Source of the DNA: Curvibacter cyanobacteriorum
GTDB lineage: Bacteria > Pseudomonadota > Gammaproteobacteria > Burkholderiales > Burkholderiaceae_C
Length of the DNA: 64,000 nucleotides
Assembly: GCF_028649475.1 (NCBI RefSeq)
Contig: NZ_JAQSIP010000008.1
Span: forward strand, 124,001-188,000
Direction: 5' to 3'
Shown here: positions 56,260 to 64,000 of the stretch, piece by piece
Numbering within the stretch: position 1 is the first letter of the stretch
Layout of the letters: each line of letters starts with the position of its first letter
The notes under the pieces: model-generated
What the model was told of the DNA's origin: nothing
Database searches by the model: none
What the model saw: only the letters and a program-made list of their open reading frames with translations
Position numbers and translations under genes: made by a program

Positions 56260-57332
56260 GACACCAGTTCCTCATTCACATAAAAGCAGCTGTGCGGGCC
56301 CAGCAGCTGCAGCCAGACCGGGTCGCCGGCCTTCAGGGTCAGCCACTCCACGCCCAGGCGCGCCTTGAGGGGCACGCCCTGCAACTCGGCGGTCAGCATC
56401 AGGTGGGTACCCACGTCCTGCACCTGGCGCACCGTGGCGGCCACGGCACCGGGCGCATGGGGGGCGGTGACTTCGACGTACTCGGGGCGCACGCCCAGCT
56501 TGAGCGGGCCTTCGGGCAAGCGCACCCCGGCAGGCAGGGGCCACTCGTCCCCGGCCAGCAGCAGCTGGGCGCCACGCACCTCGGCGTGGAGGAAGTTCAT
56601 GCCCGGCGACCCAATGAAGTGACCAACAAAGGTGTGCTGCGGGCGCTCGAACAGCGCGTCGGCCGGCCCCACCTGCACGGCACGGCCGCGCGTCATCACC
56701 ACCACCTGGTCGGCAAAAGTCAGCGCCTCGACCTGGTCGTGCGTCACGTACACCAGGGTCAGCTTGAGTTCGTGGTGGATCTGCTTGAGCTTGCGCCGGA
56801 GTTGCCACTTGAGGTGCGGGTCGATCACGGTCAGCGGCTCATCGAACAGCACCGCCGCCACATCGGGGCGCACCAGGCCGCGGCCGAGCGAGATCTTTTG
56901 CTTGGCGTCGGCGGCCAGGCCGGCGGCGCGCTGGTTGAGCTGACCGCTCATGTCCAGCATCTCGGCGATCTCGCCCACGCGCTTCTTGATCTGCGCTTCG
57001 GGCACCTTGCGGTTGCGCAGCGGAAAGGCCAGGTTCTCGGCCACGGTCATGGTGTCGTAGATGACCGGGAACTGGAACACCTGCGCGATGTTGCGCTCTT
57101 GCGGGCTCTGGCGGGTCATGTCGCGGCCGTCGAACAGCACCTTGCCGTGCGAAGGTTGCAGCAGGCCCGAGGTGATGTTGAGCAGCGTGGTCTTGCCGCA
57201 GCCCGAGGGGCCCAGCAGCGCGTAGGCGCCACCGTCCTCGAAGGTCATCTTCAGCGGCAGCAGCGCGTAGTCGCTGTCTTGCTGCGGGTTGGGCCGGTAG
57301 GCGTGGGCCAGGTCGAGTTCAATGCGGGCCAT
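56256..57332 (-). CDS. glpT: Glycerol ABC transporter ATPase GlpT
   Basis: A 358-residue MalK-type ATPase. Walker A is LGPSGCGKTT, the signature region AGLAADAKQKISLGRGLVR (a degenerate signature), Walker B VAAVLFDEPLTVID, and a C-terminal TOBE-like domain follows. Carbohydrate-type importers usually use one ATPase as a homodimer; here two different ATPases (GlpS, GlpT) are encoded side by side. The name follows the Rhizobium glp operon and is unrelated to the E. coli G3P antiporter GlpT. Confidence 0.88.
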
Positions 57333-57334
57333 CT

Positions 57335-58411
57335 TCAGTGTCCTTTGGCGCGTTCGGGGGCCACGGCCAGGTCGCCGCTGCCGTCAAAGACATAGGCCTG
57401 GGCCGGGCTGAAATAAACCGTGATCGGCGCACCGAGGTCAAAGTAGTGCACCCCGGTCAGCTGGGCCACCAGTTCGCCCACCGCCGTGTGGACGTGGACA
57501 AAGGTGTCGGAGCCCGAGATCTCGGCCAGTTCGACCTGACCCGCCAGGGCCACGTCGCCCGGGCGCGCCTGCACCCGCAACGCCGGGGCGCGCAGGCCGA
57601 CCGTGACCTGGGAGCCCGAGACGCGGCTGGGCAAGTCCAGCGACAGGCTGGGGCCGCCGCGCAGGTTCAGGGTCGCCCCCTGGGCGTCGGCGCTCAGCAG
57701 GTTCATCGGAGGATCGCTGAAGGCGCGCGCCACGCGCAGCGAACGCGGGCGGTGAAACACCTCGGCCGTCGGGCCGTACTGCAGCAGTTCGCCCTGGTCG
57801 AGCACCGCGGTGTAACCGCCCAGCAACAGGGCTTCACCGGGCTCGGTGGTGGCGTAGACGACGGTCGAATTCCCGCTGGCAAACAGCTGGGTCAGTTCTT
57901 CGCGCAGTTCCTCGCGCAGCTTGTAGTCGAGGTTCACCAGGGGCTCGTCGAGCAGCATCAGGGGCGCCTGCTTGGCCAGCGCCCGGGCCAGGGCCACGCG
58001 TTGCTGCTGCCCCCCCGACAACTCGGCCGGCAGCCGCTCCAGGAACATCTCGATGTGCAGCTTGGCGGCCAGCTCGCGCACCCGCTGGTCGACGTTGGGG
58101 TCCTTGCGCAGCAGCAGCGGCGACGCGATGTTGCGCGCCACCGTCATCGAGGGGTAGTTGATGAACTGCTGGTACACCATGGACACGTCGCGCTGGCGCA
58201 CCGGCACCCCAGTCACGTCCTGACCGTCCACGCGGACCCGCCCCTGGCTGGGGGTGTCCAGCCCCGCCATGATGCGCATCAGGCTGGTCTTGCCCGCCTG
58301 GGTGGCCCCCAGAAGCACCGTCACGGCGCCGCTTTGCAAAGCCAAGTCCATGGGGTAGAGCCAGGTCTCCGCCCCCATCTTCTTGCCAATGCCTTCCAAT
58401 ACCAGCTGCAT
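57335..58411 (-). CDS. glpS: Glycerol ABC transporter ATPase GlpS
   Basis: A 358-residue ATPase. Walker A reads LGATQAGKTS (a variant: the usual GPSGSGKST has changed around the loop but keeps GKT/S), the signature is LSGGQQQRVALARAL, Walker B PLMLLDEPLVNLD, and a TOBE-like C-terminus follows. The ATG at 58411 follows GAAAGGTTGCGTG. It is the first gene of the glycerol operon and divergent from glpR. GlpS has a canonical signature while GlpT has a degenerate one, so the heterodimer probably has one main active ATP site. Confidence 0.9.
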   Translation of the reverse strand: MQLVLEGIGKKMGAETWLYPMDLALQSGAVTVLLGATQAGKTSLMRIMAGLDTPSQGRVRVDGQDVTGVPVRQRDVSMVYQQFINYPSMTVARNIASPLLLRKDPNVDQRVRELAAKLHIEMFLERLPAELSGGQQQRVALARALAKQAPLMLLDEPLVNLDYKLREELREELTQLFASGNSTVVYATTEPGEALLLGGYTAVLDQGELLQYGPTAEVFHRPRSLRVARAFSDPPMNLLSADAQGATLNLRGGPSLSLDLPSRVSGSQVTVGLRAPALRVQARPGDVALAGQVELAEISGSDTFVHVHTAVGELVAQLTGVHYFDLGAPITVYFSPAQAYVFDGSGDLAVAPERAKGH

Positions 58412-58597
58412 CACGCAACCTTTCAACGTTTTGTCTCACAGAGGACCAGCAAGATGCTGGCACCAACTTGGCTTCCAATTTTCGGAATTTTGCGATTATT
58501 GTTCTTTTTGATTCGCTTTTGATTCTGGTTAACCCTTAACCAGTTCCTTTTGTTTCCCTTTAAAGTCCCTGACTCCAACCTAGCCCTCGCCTGCCCC
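58412..58597. promoter_or_regulatory. Divergent glpS/glpR control region with operator-like repeats
   Basis: An AT-rich intergenic region between the importer operon and glpR. It holds a perfect palindrome, CTGGTTAA (58525-58532) and TTAACCAG (58536-58543), with a CCC centre. TTTTGATTC occurs as an 11-base-spaced direct repeat at 58506-58514 and 58517-58525. DeoR-type GlpR proteins bind repeats of this kind, so these are candidate operators controlling both directions. A likely minus-strand promoter lies in the AT-rich block around 58478-58512. Confidence 0.6.
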
Positions 58598-59365
58598 GTG
58601 AACTTCAACCCCCGACAACTCAAACTGATCGACGTCGTGCGCGAGCGTGGCTCGGTGACGGTGGAAGAGCTGGCCGAAGAACTCTCGGTCACCCTGCAGA
58701 CTGTGCGTCGCGACGTGCAACGCCTGGCCGAAAGTGGCACGCTGACCCGCTTCCATGGCGGCGTCCGGGTGCCCAGCTCCACCACTGAAAACATCGCCCA
58801 CCCGCAGCGGCAGAACCTCAACGCTGAAGGCAAGGCCCGCATCGCGCGCGCGGTGGCGCGGCAAGTGCCCAATGACTGCTCGCTGATCCTCAACATCGGC
58901 ACCACCACCGAGGCGATCGCCGAGGCCCTGCTGCACCACACCGGCCTGCGTGTGATCACCAACAACCTCAATGTGGCGGCCCTGCTGTGCCGCAACCCGA
59001 GCTTCGAGGTGATCGTGGCGGGCGGCGTGGTGCGCGCGCGTGACCGCGGCATCGTGGGCGAAGCGGCGGTCGACTTCATCCGCCAGTTCAAGGTCGACAT
59101 CGCGCTGATCGGCATCTCGGGCATCGAGTCCGACGGATCATTGCGTGACTACGATTACAGGGAGGTGAAAGTCGCCCAGACCATCATCGAACACGCGCGC
59201 GAGGTGTGGTTGGCCGCTGACGCCAGCAAGTTCAACCGCCCCGCCATGGTCGAGGCCGCCACCCTGGCCCAGATCGACCGTCTGTTCACCGACGCCCAGC
59301 CCCCCAGCCCCTTCCCCCAACTGCTCGAAGACGCCGGCGTGCGGCTGGAGCTCTGCCTGGACTGA
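58598..59365 (+). CDS. glpR: DeoR-family glycerol regulator GlpR
   Basis: A 255-residue repressor. The N-terminal helix-turn-helix [28 protein letters not shown] is followed by a sugar-phosphate-isomerase-like effector domain ([35 protein letters not shown]). GlpR senses glycerol-3-phosphate and represses glp genes. The start GTG at 58598 matches the family N-terminus ([17 protein letters not shown]); an upstream TTG extension is not conserved. It lies 28 bases before glpK and so should be co-transcribed with it. Confidence 0.93.
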   Translation: MNFNPRQLKLIDVVRERGSVTVEELAEELSVTLQTVRRDVQRLAESGTLTRFHGGVRVPSSTTENIAHPQRQNLNAEGKARIARAVARQVPNDCSLILNIGTTTEAIAEALLHHTGLRVITNNLNVAALLCRNPSFEVIVAGGVVRARDRGIVGEAAVDFIRQFKVDIALIGISGIESDGSLRDYDYREVKVAQTIIEHAREVWLAADASKFNRPAMVEAATLAQIDRLFTDAQPPSPFPQLLEDAGVRLELCLD

Positions 59366-59393
59366 CCCCTTCCCTGCCCTGGACGCACTTCCC

Positions 59394-60887
59394 ATGACTT
59401 ATTTGTTGGCCCTTGACCAGGGCACCTCCAGCTCGCGCAGCATCGTGTTCGACCGCCAAGGCCATGTGGTGGCCCAGGCCCAGCAGGAGCTGCCCCAGAT
59501 CTACCCACAGCCCGGCTGGGTCGAACACGACCCGCGCCTGATCTGGCAAACCCAGATCGACACCGCACGCGCCGTGCTCAAGCAAGCCGGCCTGAGCGCG
59601 CGCGACATCCACGCGGTGGGCATCACCAACCAACGTGAAACGACCGTGGTCTGGAACCGCAAGACGGGCCAGCCCATCCACCACGCCATCGTCTGGCAGG
59701 ACCGGCGCGCCGAACCGGCCTGTGCCCAGTTGCGTGAACAAGGCCATGCGGGCCTGATCCAGCAGCGCACCGGCCTGCTGGTGGACGCCTACTTCTCGGC
59801 CACCAAGCTGCAATGGATCCTCCACCACGTCCCCGGTGCGCGGGCCCAGGCCGAGGCCGGCGAGCTGGCATTCGGCACCGTGGACAGCTGGCTGATGTGG
59901 CAGCTCACCGGCGGCGCCGTCCATGCCACTGACGTCAGCAACGCGGCCCGCACCATGTTGTTTGACATCCGCCACAACCGCTGGGACCCCGACCTGCTGG
60001 CCCTGCTGGGCATCCCCGCCAGCCTGATGCCCGAGGTGCGCCCCTCGAGCGCCGACTACGGCCAGGTGCGGCCTGAGCTGCTGGGCGCACCGATCCGCAT
60101 CGGCGGCGTCGCGGGCGACCAGCAAAGTGCGCTGTTCGGCCAGGCCTGCTTCCGCGCCGGCATGGCCAAGAACACCTATGGCACCGGCTGCTTCATGCTG
60201 ATGCACACCGGCAACACCTTCCAGACTTCGAAAAACGGCCTGCTGACCACCAGTGCCGCCCAGCCCAGCCGTCAGACCGAGTACGCCATCGAGGGCAGTG
60301 TGTTCGTCGGTGGCGCCGTGGTGCAGTGGCTGCGTGACGGCCTCAACGCCATCCAGGCCAGCAGCGAGGTGCAGACCCTCGCGCAAAGCGTGCCCGATGC
60401 GGGCGGCGTGATGATGGTGCCGGCCTTCACCGGCCTGGGCGCCCCCTACTGGGACCCCGAAGCCCGCGGCACCATCACCGGCATCACGCGGGGCACCACG
60501 CTGGCCCACATCGCCCGCGCCGCGCTGGAGAGCATTGCGTTCCAAAGCACCGCCCTGCTGCAAGCCATGAGCCGCGACGCCGTGGCCGCAGGGGGCAGCC
60601 CGGTGACCGAGCTGCGCGTGGACGGCGGCGCCTGCGTCAACGACCTGCTGATGCAGATGCAGGCCGACCTGCTGGGCATCCCCGTGGTGCGCCCCGCCGT
60701 GATCGAGACCACCGCGCTGGGCGCGGCCTACCTGGCCGGGCTGAGCACCGGTCTGTACGCCGGCACCGACGAACTGAGCGACCAATGGCGCGCCGAGCGC
60801 AGCTTCGAGCCTTCGCTGGGCCGGGCCCACGCCGAAGAGCGCATGGCCCACTGGGAGCGGGCCGTGCGCCAGGCGACGGCCACCTGA
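59394..60887 (+). CDS. glpK: Glycerol kinase
   Basis: A 497-residue FGGY-family kinase phosphorylating glycerol to glycerol-3-phosphate. It starts [60 protein letters not shown] and [14 protein letters not shown] are hallmark motifs. Full length. Together with the GlpSTPQUV importer and GlpD it completes the route from external glycerol to dihydroxyacetone phosphate. Confidence 0.97.
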   Translation: MTYLLALDQGTSSSRSIVFDRQGHVVAQAQQELPQIYPQPGWVEHDPRLIWQTQIDTARAVLKQAGLSARDIHAVGITNQRETTVVWNRKTGQPIHHAIVWQDRRAEPACAQLREQGHAGLIQQRTGLLVDAYFSATKLQWILHHVPGARAQAEAGELAFGTVDSWLMWQLTGGAVHATDVSNAARTMLFDIRHNRWDPDLLALLGIPASLMPEVRPSSADYGQVRPELLGAPIRIGGVAGDQQSALFGQACFRAGMAKNTYGTGCFMLMHTGNTFQTSKNGLLTTSAAQPSRQTEYAIEGSVFVGGAVVQWLRDGLNAIQASSEVQTLAQSVPDAGGVMMVPAFTGLGAPYWDPEARGTITGITRGTTLAHIARAALESIAFQSTALLQAMSRDAVAAGGSPVTELRVDGGACVNDLLMQMQADLLGIPVVRPAVIETTALGAAYLAGLSTGLYAGTDELSDQWRAERSFEPSLGRAHAEERMAHWERAVRQATAT

Positions 60888-60939
60888 AAAAGCCCTTGTC
60901 GGGCCGGACCTGGGGCCCAAAAGCTCTAGACTTCGGCCC

Positions 60940-62148
60940 GTGAGCTTCGACATTCCGACCCCACCCCCAACGCTGACCCCGCGCCCGCGCCGCCGCCAAT
61001 GGCTGCAGTGGGCCGCCGTGGGTGCGCTCGGCACCGCCCTGCCCGGCTGCGCGCCGCTGGGGCCGCGCCAGCCCCACACCAGCAGCCCACCGCAGCTGCG
61101 CCTGCTGGGCGAGGCGCGGCTGCCCTACCGGCTGAGCTTCCAGGACACCACCGTCGGCGGCCTGTCCGGGCTCGACTACCACCCCGGCACGGGCCAGTGG
61201 TTTGCCATCAGTGACGACCGCTCGGACCGCCAGGCCGCCCGCTTCTACACCCTGAGCCTGGACATCACGGCGCAAGGCATCCAGGACCTGCAACTGCTGC
61301 GCAGCACCCCCTTGCTGGCGGCCAATGGCCAGCCCTACCCGGGTCGCCAGCAACGCGGCGCCCCCGACCAGCCGACGCCCGACATCCCCGACCCCGAGGC
61401 CATCCGCTACCGCGCCGAAACCGGCACCCTGCTGTGGACCAGCGAGGGCGACGTGCGCCTGGGCCTGTCGCCCGCGCTGCGTGAAATCAGCCTCGACGGG
61501 CGCCACCTGCGCGAGTTCCCCCTGCCCGCCATGCTGCGTGTCGGCATCGACCCGGGCCGCGGGCCGCGCAAGAACCAGTGCTTTGAGGGCCTGGCGCTGA
61601 CGCCCGACGGGCAACACGCCTGGGTCGCCATGGAAGGCCCCTTGCTGCAAGACGGCCCGGAGCCCAGCGTCGGCCAGGTCGGCGGCCCCCTGCGCCTGAC
61701 CCGCTTCAACCTGCGCAGCGGCCAGGCCGACCGGCAGATTGCCTACGTGCCCGACGCCCTGCCCCGGCACCCGATCCCGCCGGGCGCGCCGGCCGACAAC
61801 GGCGTCAGCGAGATCCTGATGATCAACGCGCACGAGATGCTGGTGCTGGAGCGCGCCTACATGACCGGCGTGGGGCTGTCACTGGCGCTCTACCGCATCG
61901 ACACCCGGCGGGCCAGCAACACCCTGCACCAGGACACCCTGCGCCTCGGCCAATACCAGGCCGCCGCCAAGACCCTGGTGGCGGACTTCAGCCAGCTGGG
62001 GGTGTCGCGCCTGGGCAACAGCGAGGGCCTGTGCTGGGGCCCCACCCTGCCCAATGGCCACCGCACCCTGGTGGTCGTGAGCGACGACAATTTCAACCCC
62101 CTGCAGATCACCCAGTTCCTGGCATTTGAATTTTTGAACCCACTCTGA
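60940..62148 (+). CDS. Phytase-like esterase domain lipoprotein
   Basis: A 402-residue exported protein. The N-terminus has RPRRRQWLQWAAVGALGTALPGCAP, combining a twin-arginine-like patch with a lipobox-like LPGC. The body matches the esterase-like activity of phytase family (PF13449): DTTVGGLSGLDYHPGTGQWFAISDDRS, IPDPEAIRYRAETGTLLWTSEGD, FEGLALTPDGQHAWVAMEG and NSEGLCWGP segments, a beta-propeller pattern. The substrate is unknown. The start is GTG at 60940. It is one base from proC but may not share function with it. Confidence 0.8.
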   Translation: MSFDIPTPPPTLTPRPRRRQWLQWAAVGALGTALPGCAPLGPRQPHTSSPPQLRLLGEARLPYRLSFQDTTVGGLSGLDYHPGTGQWFAISDDRSDRQAARFYTLSLDITAQGIQDLQLLRSTPLLAANGQPYPGRQQRGAPDQPTPDIPDPEAIRYRAETGTLLWTSEGDVRLGLSPALREISLDGRHLREFPLPAMLRVGIDPGRGPRKNQCFEGLALTPDGQHAWVAMEGPLLQDGPEPSVGQVGGPLRLTRFNLRSGQADRQIAYVPDALPRHPIPPGAPADNGVSEILMINAHEMLVLERAYMTGVGLSLALYRIDTRRASNTLHQDTLRLGQYQAAAKTLVADFSQLGVSRLGNSEGLCWGPTLPNGHRTLVVVSDDNFNPLQITQFLAFEFLNPL

Positions 62149-62149
62149 C

Positions 62150-62965
62150 ATGACCACGAAAATCGCATTCATCGGCGGCGGCAACATGGCCAGCGCCATC
62201 ATTGGCGGCCTGCTCAAACAAGGCCTGAACAGCGCCGACATCCTGGTGGTCGAGCCTTTCGCCGAAGCACGCGAACGCCTGACCCGTGAGCTGGGCGTGC
62301 AGGCCATGGAAGCCGCCGACCGCCGCCTGGCCGACGCCCGCCTGGTGGTCTGGGCGGTCAAGCCGCAGACCTTCCGTGACGCCGCCGCCGCGGTGCAGGC
62401 CCACACCGGGAGCGCCCTGCACCTGAGCGTGGCCGCGGGCATCCGCAGCGACAGCATCGCCCAGTGGCTGGGCAGCGAGCGCGTGGTGCGCTGCATGCCC
62501 AACACGCCCGCCCTGGTGGGCAAGGGCATGACCGGCCTGTTCGCGCGCGCCGCCGTCACCGCCGCCGACCGCGAGCAGGTCGAGCAGGTGATCCGCACCA
62601 CGGGCGACCTGCTGTGGGTGGCCGAAGAAAGCCAGCTCGACGCGGTCACCGCACTGTCCGGTTCGGGCCCGGCCTATGTGTTCTATTTCATCGAAGCCAT
62701 GACCGCCGCCGGGGCCCAGATGGGCCTGAGCCCGGCGCAGGCGCAACAGCTGGCGATTGGCACCTTTGTCGGCGCCGCCGACCTGGCCCGGGCCTCCAGC
62801 GAGCCCCCCGAGGTGCTGCGCCAGCGCGTCACCTCCAAGGGGGGCACAACCTACGCGGCACTGACCTCGATGGAGGACAGCCGCATCAAAGAACACTTCA
62901 TCGTGGCCATGGAAAAAGCCCGGGTGCGCGCCCAAGAATTGGGCGATGAATTTGGGGCCCCTTAA
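62150..62965 (+). CDS. proC: Pyrroline-5-carboxylate reductase
   Basis: A 271-residue NAD(P)H-dependent reductase catalysing the last step of proline synthesis. N-terminal Rossmann motif FIGGGNMASAIIGGLL, then VVWAVKPQ, RCMPNTPALVGKGMTGL and ALSGSGPAYVFYFIEAM, and the C-terminal VTSKGGTTYAAL block. Full length. It starts one base after the preceding stop, so it is probably co-transcribed with the phytase-like gene. Confidence 0.96.
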   Translation: MTTKIAFIGGGNMASAIIGGLLKQGLNSADILVVEPFAEARERLTRELGVQAMEAADRRLADARLVVWAVKPQTFRDAAAAVQAHTGSALHLSVAAGIRSDSIAQWLGSERVVRCMPNTPALVGKGMTGLFARAAVTAADREQVEQVIRTTGDLLWVAEESQLDAVTALSGSGPAYVFYFIEAMTAAGAQMGLSPAQAQQLAIGTFVGAADLARASSEPPEVLRQRVTSKGGTTYAALTSMEDSRIKEHFIVAMEKARVRAQELGDEFGAP

Positions 62966-63072
62966 CAGATCAACAAAGCCCTTAACTTCAGTCAGAATAG
63001 ACGGTAGGCAAATGACTTCATGATGAAGCCCAGGGCCCAAACCTTCTTTTTTCACACAACGACACCAAGACC

Positions 63073-63315
63073 ATGAAAAAACTGATGACCGCCGTCCTGT
63101 CGGCCGCCCTGGTGCTCCTGCCCCTGGCCCTGACCAGCACCCCGGCTGCTGCCAAAACCAGCGCCACTGCCAAGGCCAAGGTGCAAGCCAAGCAAGGCAA
63201 GAAGCCTGGCAAGCACGCCAAGAAGCCGAAGAAGGCCAAGAGTGCCAAGGCCGCCAAGCCCAGCGCGCAGGCCAAGCACCTGACGCCCAAGGCCAAGATC
63301 CACCACGCCTACTGA
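63073..63315 (+). CDS. Small exported Lys/Ala-rich protein
   Basis: An 80-residue protein. A clean signal peptide (MKKLMTAVLSAALVLLPLALTSTPAAA, cut after AAA) leads to a mature part of about 53 residues that is almost only Lys, Ala, Gly and Pro, e.g. KQGKKPGKHAKKPKKAKSAK. The composition recalls histone-H1-like tails, but the signal peptide places it in the periplasm or outside. No enzymatic motif is seen. Its own promoter should lie within the 107 bases after proC. Confidence 0.65.
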   Translation: MKKLMTAVLSAALVLLPLALTSTPAAAKTSATAKAKVQAKQGKKPGKHAKKPKKAKSAKAAKPSAQAKHLTPKAKIHHAY

Positions 63316-63420
63316 GGCCCGAGCGCCCCACCCGAACCGCCCCAGGCGGACCCGGGTCGGGAAGCGAACGCCGCGCGGCGCCCTCGGCGCGGCAAAACAG
63401 GCCCAGCGCACCCAGCCCGC

Positions 63421-63453
63421 CCAATGTCGGCCCAATGTCGGCCCAATGTCGGC
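63421..63453. repeat. Three tandem 11-bp repeats
   Basis: The unit CCAATGTCGGC occurs three times without interruption in the noncoding gap between the Lys-rich gene and convergent ubiA. Perfect copies suggest recent slippage. No function is apparent. Confidence 0.9.
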
Positions 63454-63470
63454 CCTGAGCGTGCCCGGAC

Positions 63471-64000
63471 TCAGCCGAACCAGCTCCCGAGGACCAGCGC
63501 GGCAAACAGCGTCGCACCGAGCCAATGGTTGGCCCGAAACGCCTGGAAACAGCCCGCGCGCTCGCGTCGGCGAATCAGGCTGAAGTGCCAGCCCACCTGG
63601 GCCAGTGCCCCCGCCAGGCCCAGCGCCAGGGCCCACAACGGGATCTGGCCCCACAGCACCGTGGCCCAGATCAGCAAGCAACCCAGGTAGCACGCCATCA
63701 CCACCGGCACGTCCCAGGCGCCCAGGGTGATGGCCGAGGTTTTCATGCCGATCTTGAGGTCGTCATCGCGGTCGACCATCGCGTATTCCGTGTCATAGGC
63801 GAGCACCCACAACAGGTTGCTCAGCACCAGCCAAGCCACCGACGCCCCAAGCGGCACCGCCTGCGCCGTGAACGCCATCGGGATGCCGAAGCTGAACGCC
63901 ACCCCCAGCACCGCCTGCGGCATGGCCACCCAGCGCTTGGCAAAAGGGTACAACAGGGTCACCGCCAAGGCCCCGAAGGACCACAGCACGGTCACGGTGT
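63471..64000 (-). CDS. ubiA: 4-hydroxybenzoate octaprenyltransferase UbiA (partial, 5' end outside)
   Basis: The C-terminal 175 or so residues of UbiA, cut by the right edge. It contains GIPMAFTAQ, the second Asp-rich motif [23 protein letters not shown], and several TM segments, ending LVLGSWFG. UbiA is an inner-membrane enzyme that prenylates 4-hydroxybenzoate in ubiquinone synthesis. The first Asp-rich motif (NDxxDxxxD) should lie outside the window. Convergent with the Lys-rich gene; the 155-base gap between them contains only the 11-bp repeats and GC-rich inverted segments. Confidence 0.93.
   Translation of the reverse strand, partial: TVTVLWSFGALAVTLLYPFAKRWVAMPQAVLGVAFSFGIPMAFTAQAVPLGASVAWLVLSNLLWVLAYDTEYAMVDRDDDLKIGMKTSAITLGAWDVPVVMACYLGCLLIWATVLWGQIPLWALALGLAGALAQVGWHFSLIRRRERAGCFQAFRANHWLGATLFAALVLGSWFG

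Overview
The window looks like chromosome from a GC-rich betaproteobacterium, most likely a member of the Comamonadaceae (Burkholderiales). Support comes from the ribosomal protein sequences, two Bug/TctC solute-binding proteins, the DUF1840 and polyhydroxyalkanoate-system proteins, an IPTL-CTERM protein, and an intergenic palindromic repeat of the kind I associate with this family. The genus cannot be fixed by reading alone.

Layout. 1-9028: a type I-F CRISPR-Cas locus on the minus strand (cas1, fused cas2-3, csy1, csy2, csy3, cas6f, hairpin, leader, array). The array runs off the left edge. All the catalytic residues I could check are present, so the system looks functional. 9496-18611 (minus): housekeeping and signalling genes, namely htpG, a DHH phosphoesterase, an rRNA pseudouridine synthase with a long disordered N-terminus, a GGDEF/EAL protein coupled to a cupredoxin-like protein, a PilZ protein and a Crp/Fnr regulator. 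18770-27662 (plus): an acyl-CoA ligase, a complete Liv-type ABC importer and a PaaK-like protein, interrupted by three tandem intergenic repeats. 27663-31871: a gene-poor stretch with a C-rich/G-rich tract, an IPTL-CTERM surface protein, two Bug solute-binding proteins and DUF1840.

32022-39012 (plus) is a compact operon for an aryl-CoA pathway. It has a flavin monooxygenase fused to an Old-Yellow-Enzyme reductase, a MarR regulator, a crotonase-fold protein, an acyl-CoA dehydrogenase, an aryl-CoA ligase and a RidA-fold protein. It resembles the aerobic 2-aminobenzoyl-CoA (anthranilate) route known from Azoarcus. A perfect 24-bp palindrome sits directly against the first start codon. The crotonase lacks both classical hydratase glutamates and the RidA-like protein lacks the catalytic arginine, so both may do something other than their family names suggest. 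39161-41299: a lipoprotein aminopeptidase, a PHA-system protein and a ureidoglycolate lyase-like protein.

41574-50504 (minus): initiator tRNA-Met and the spc/alpha ribosomal operon from rplN to rplQ. It is detached from the S10 operon, and infA between secY and rpmJ is reduced to a 3' remnant. 50688-60887: a glycerol regulon. A minus-strand operon encodes an ABC-type glycerol importer (glpSTPQUV) followed by glpD. The divergent glpR and glpK lie across a palindrome-containing control region. 60940-64000: a phytase-like lipoprotein, proC, a Lys/Ala-rich exported peptide and the 3' part of ubiA.

Coordinates and starts were read by eye. No database search or structure prediction was run.
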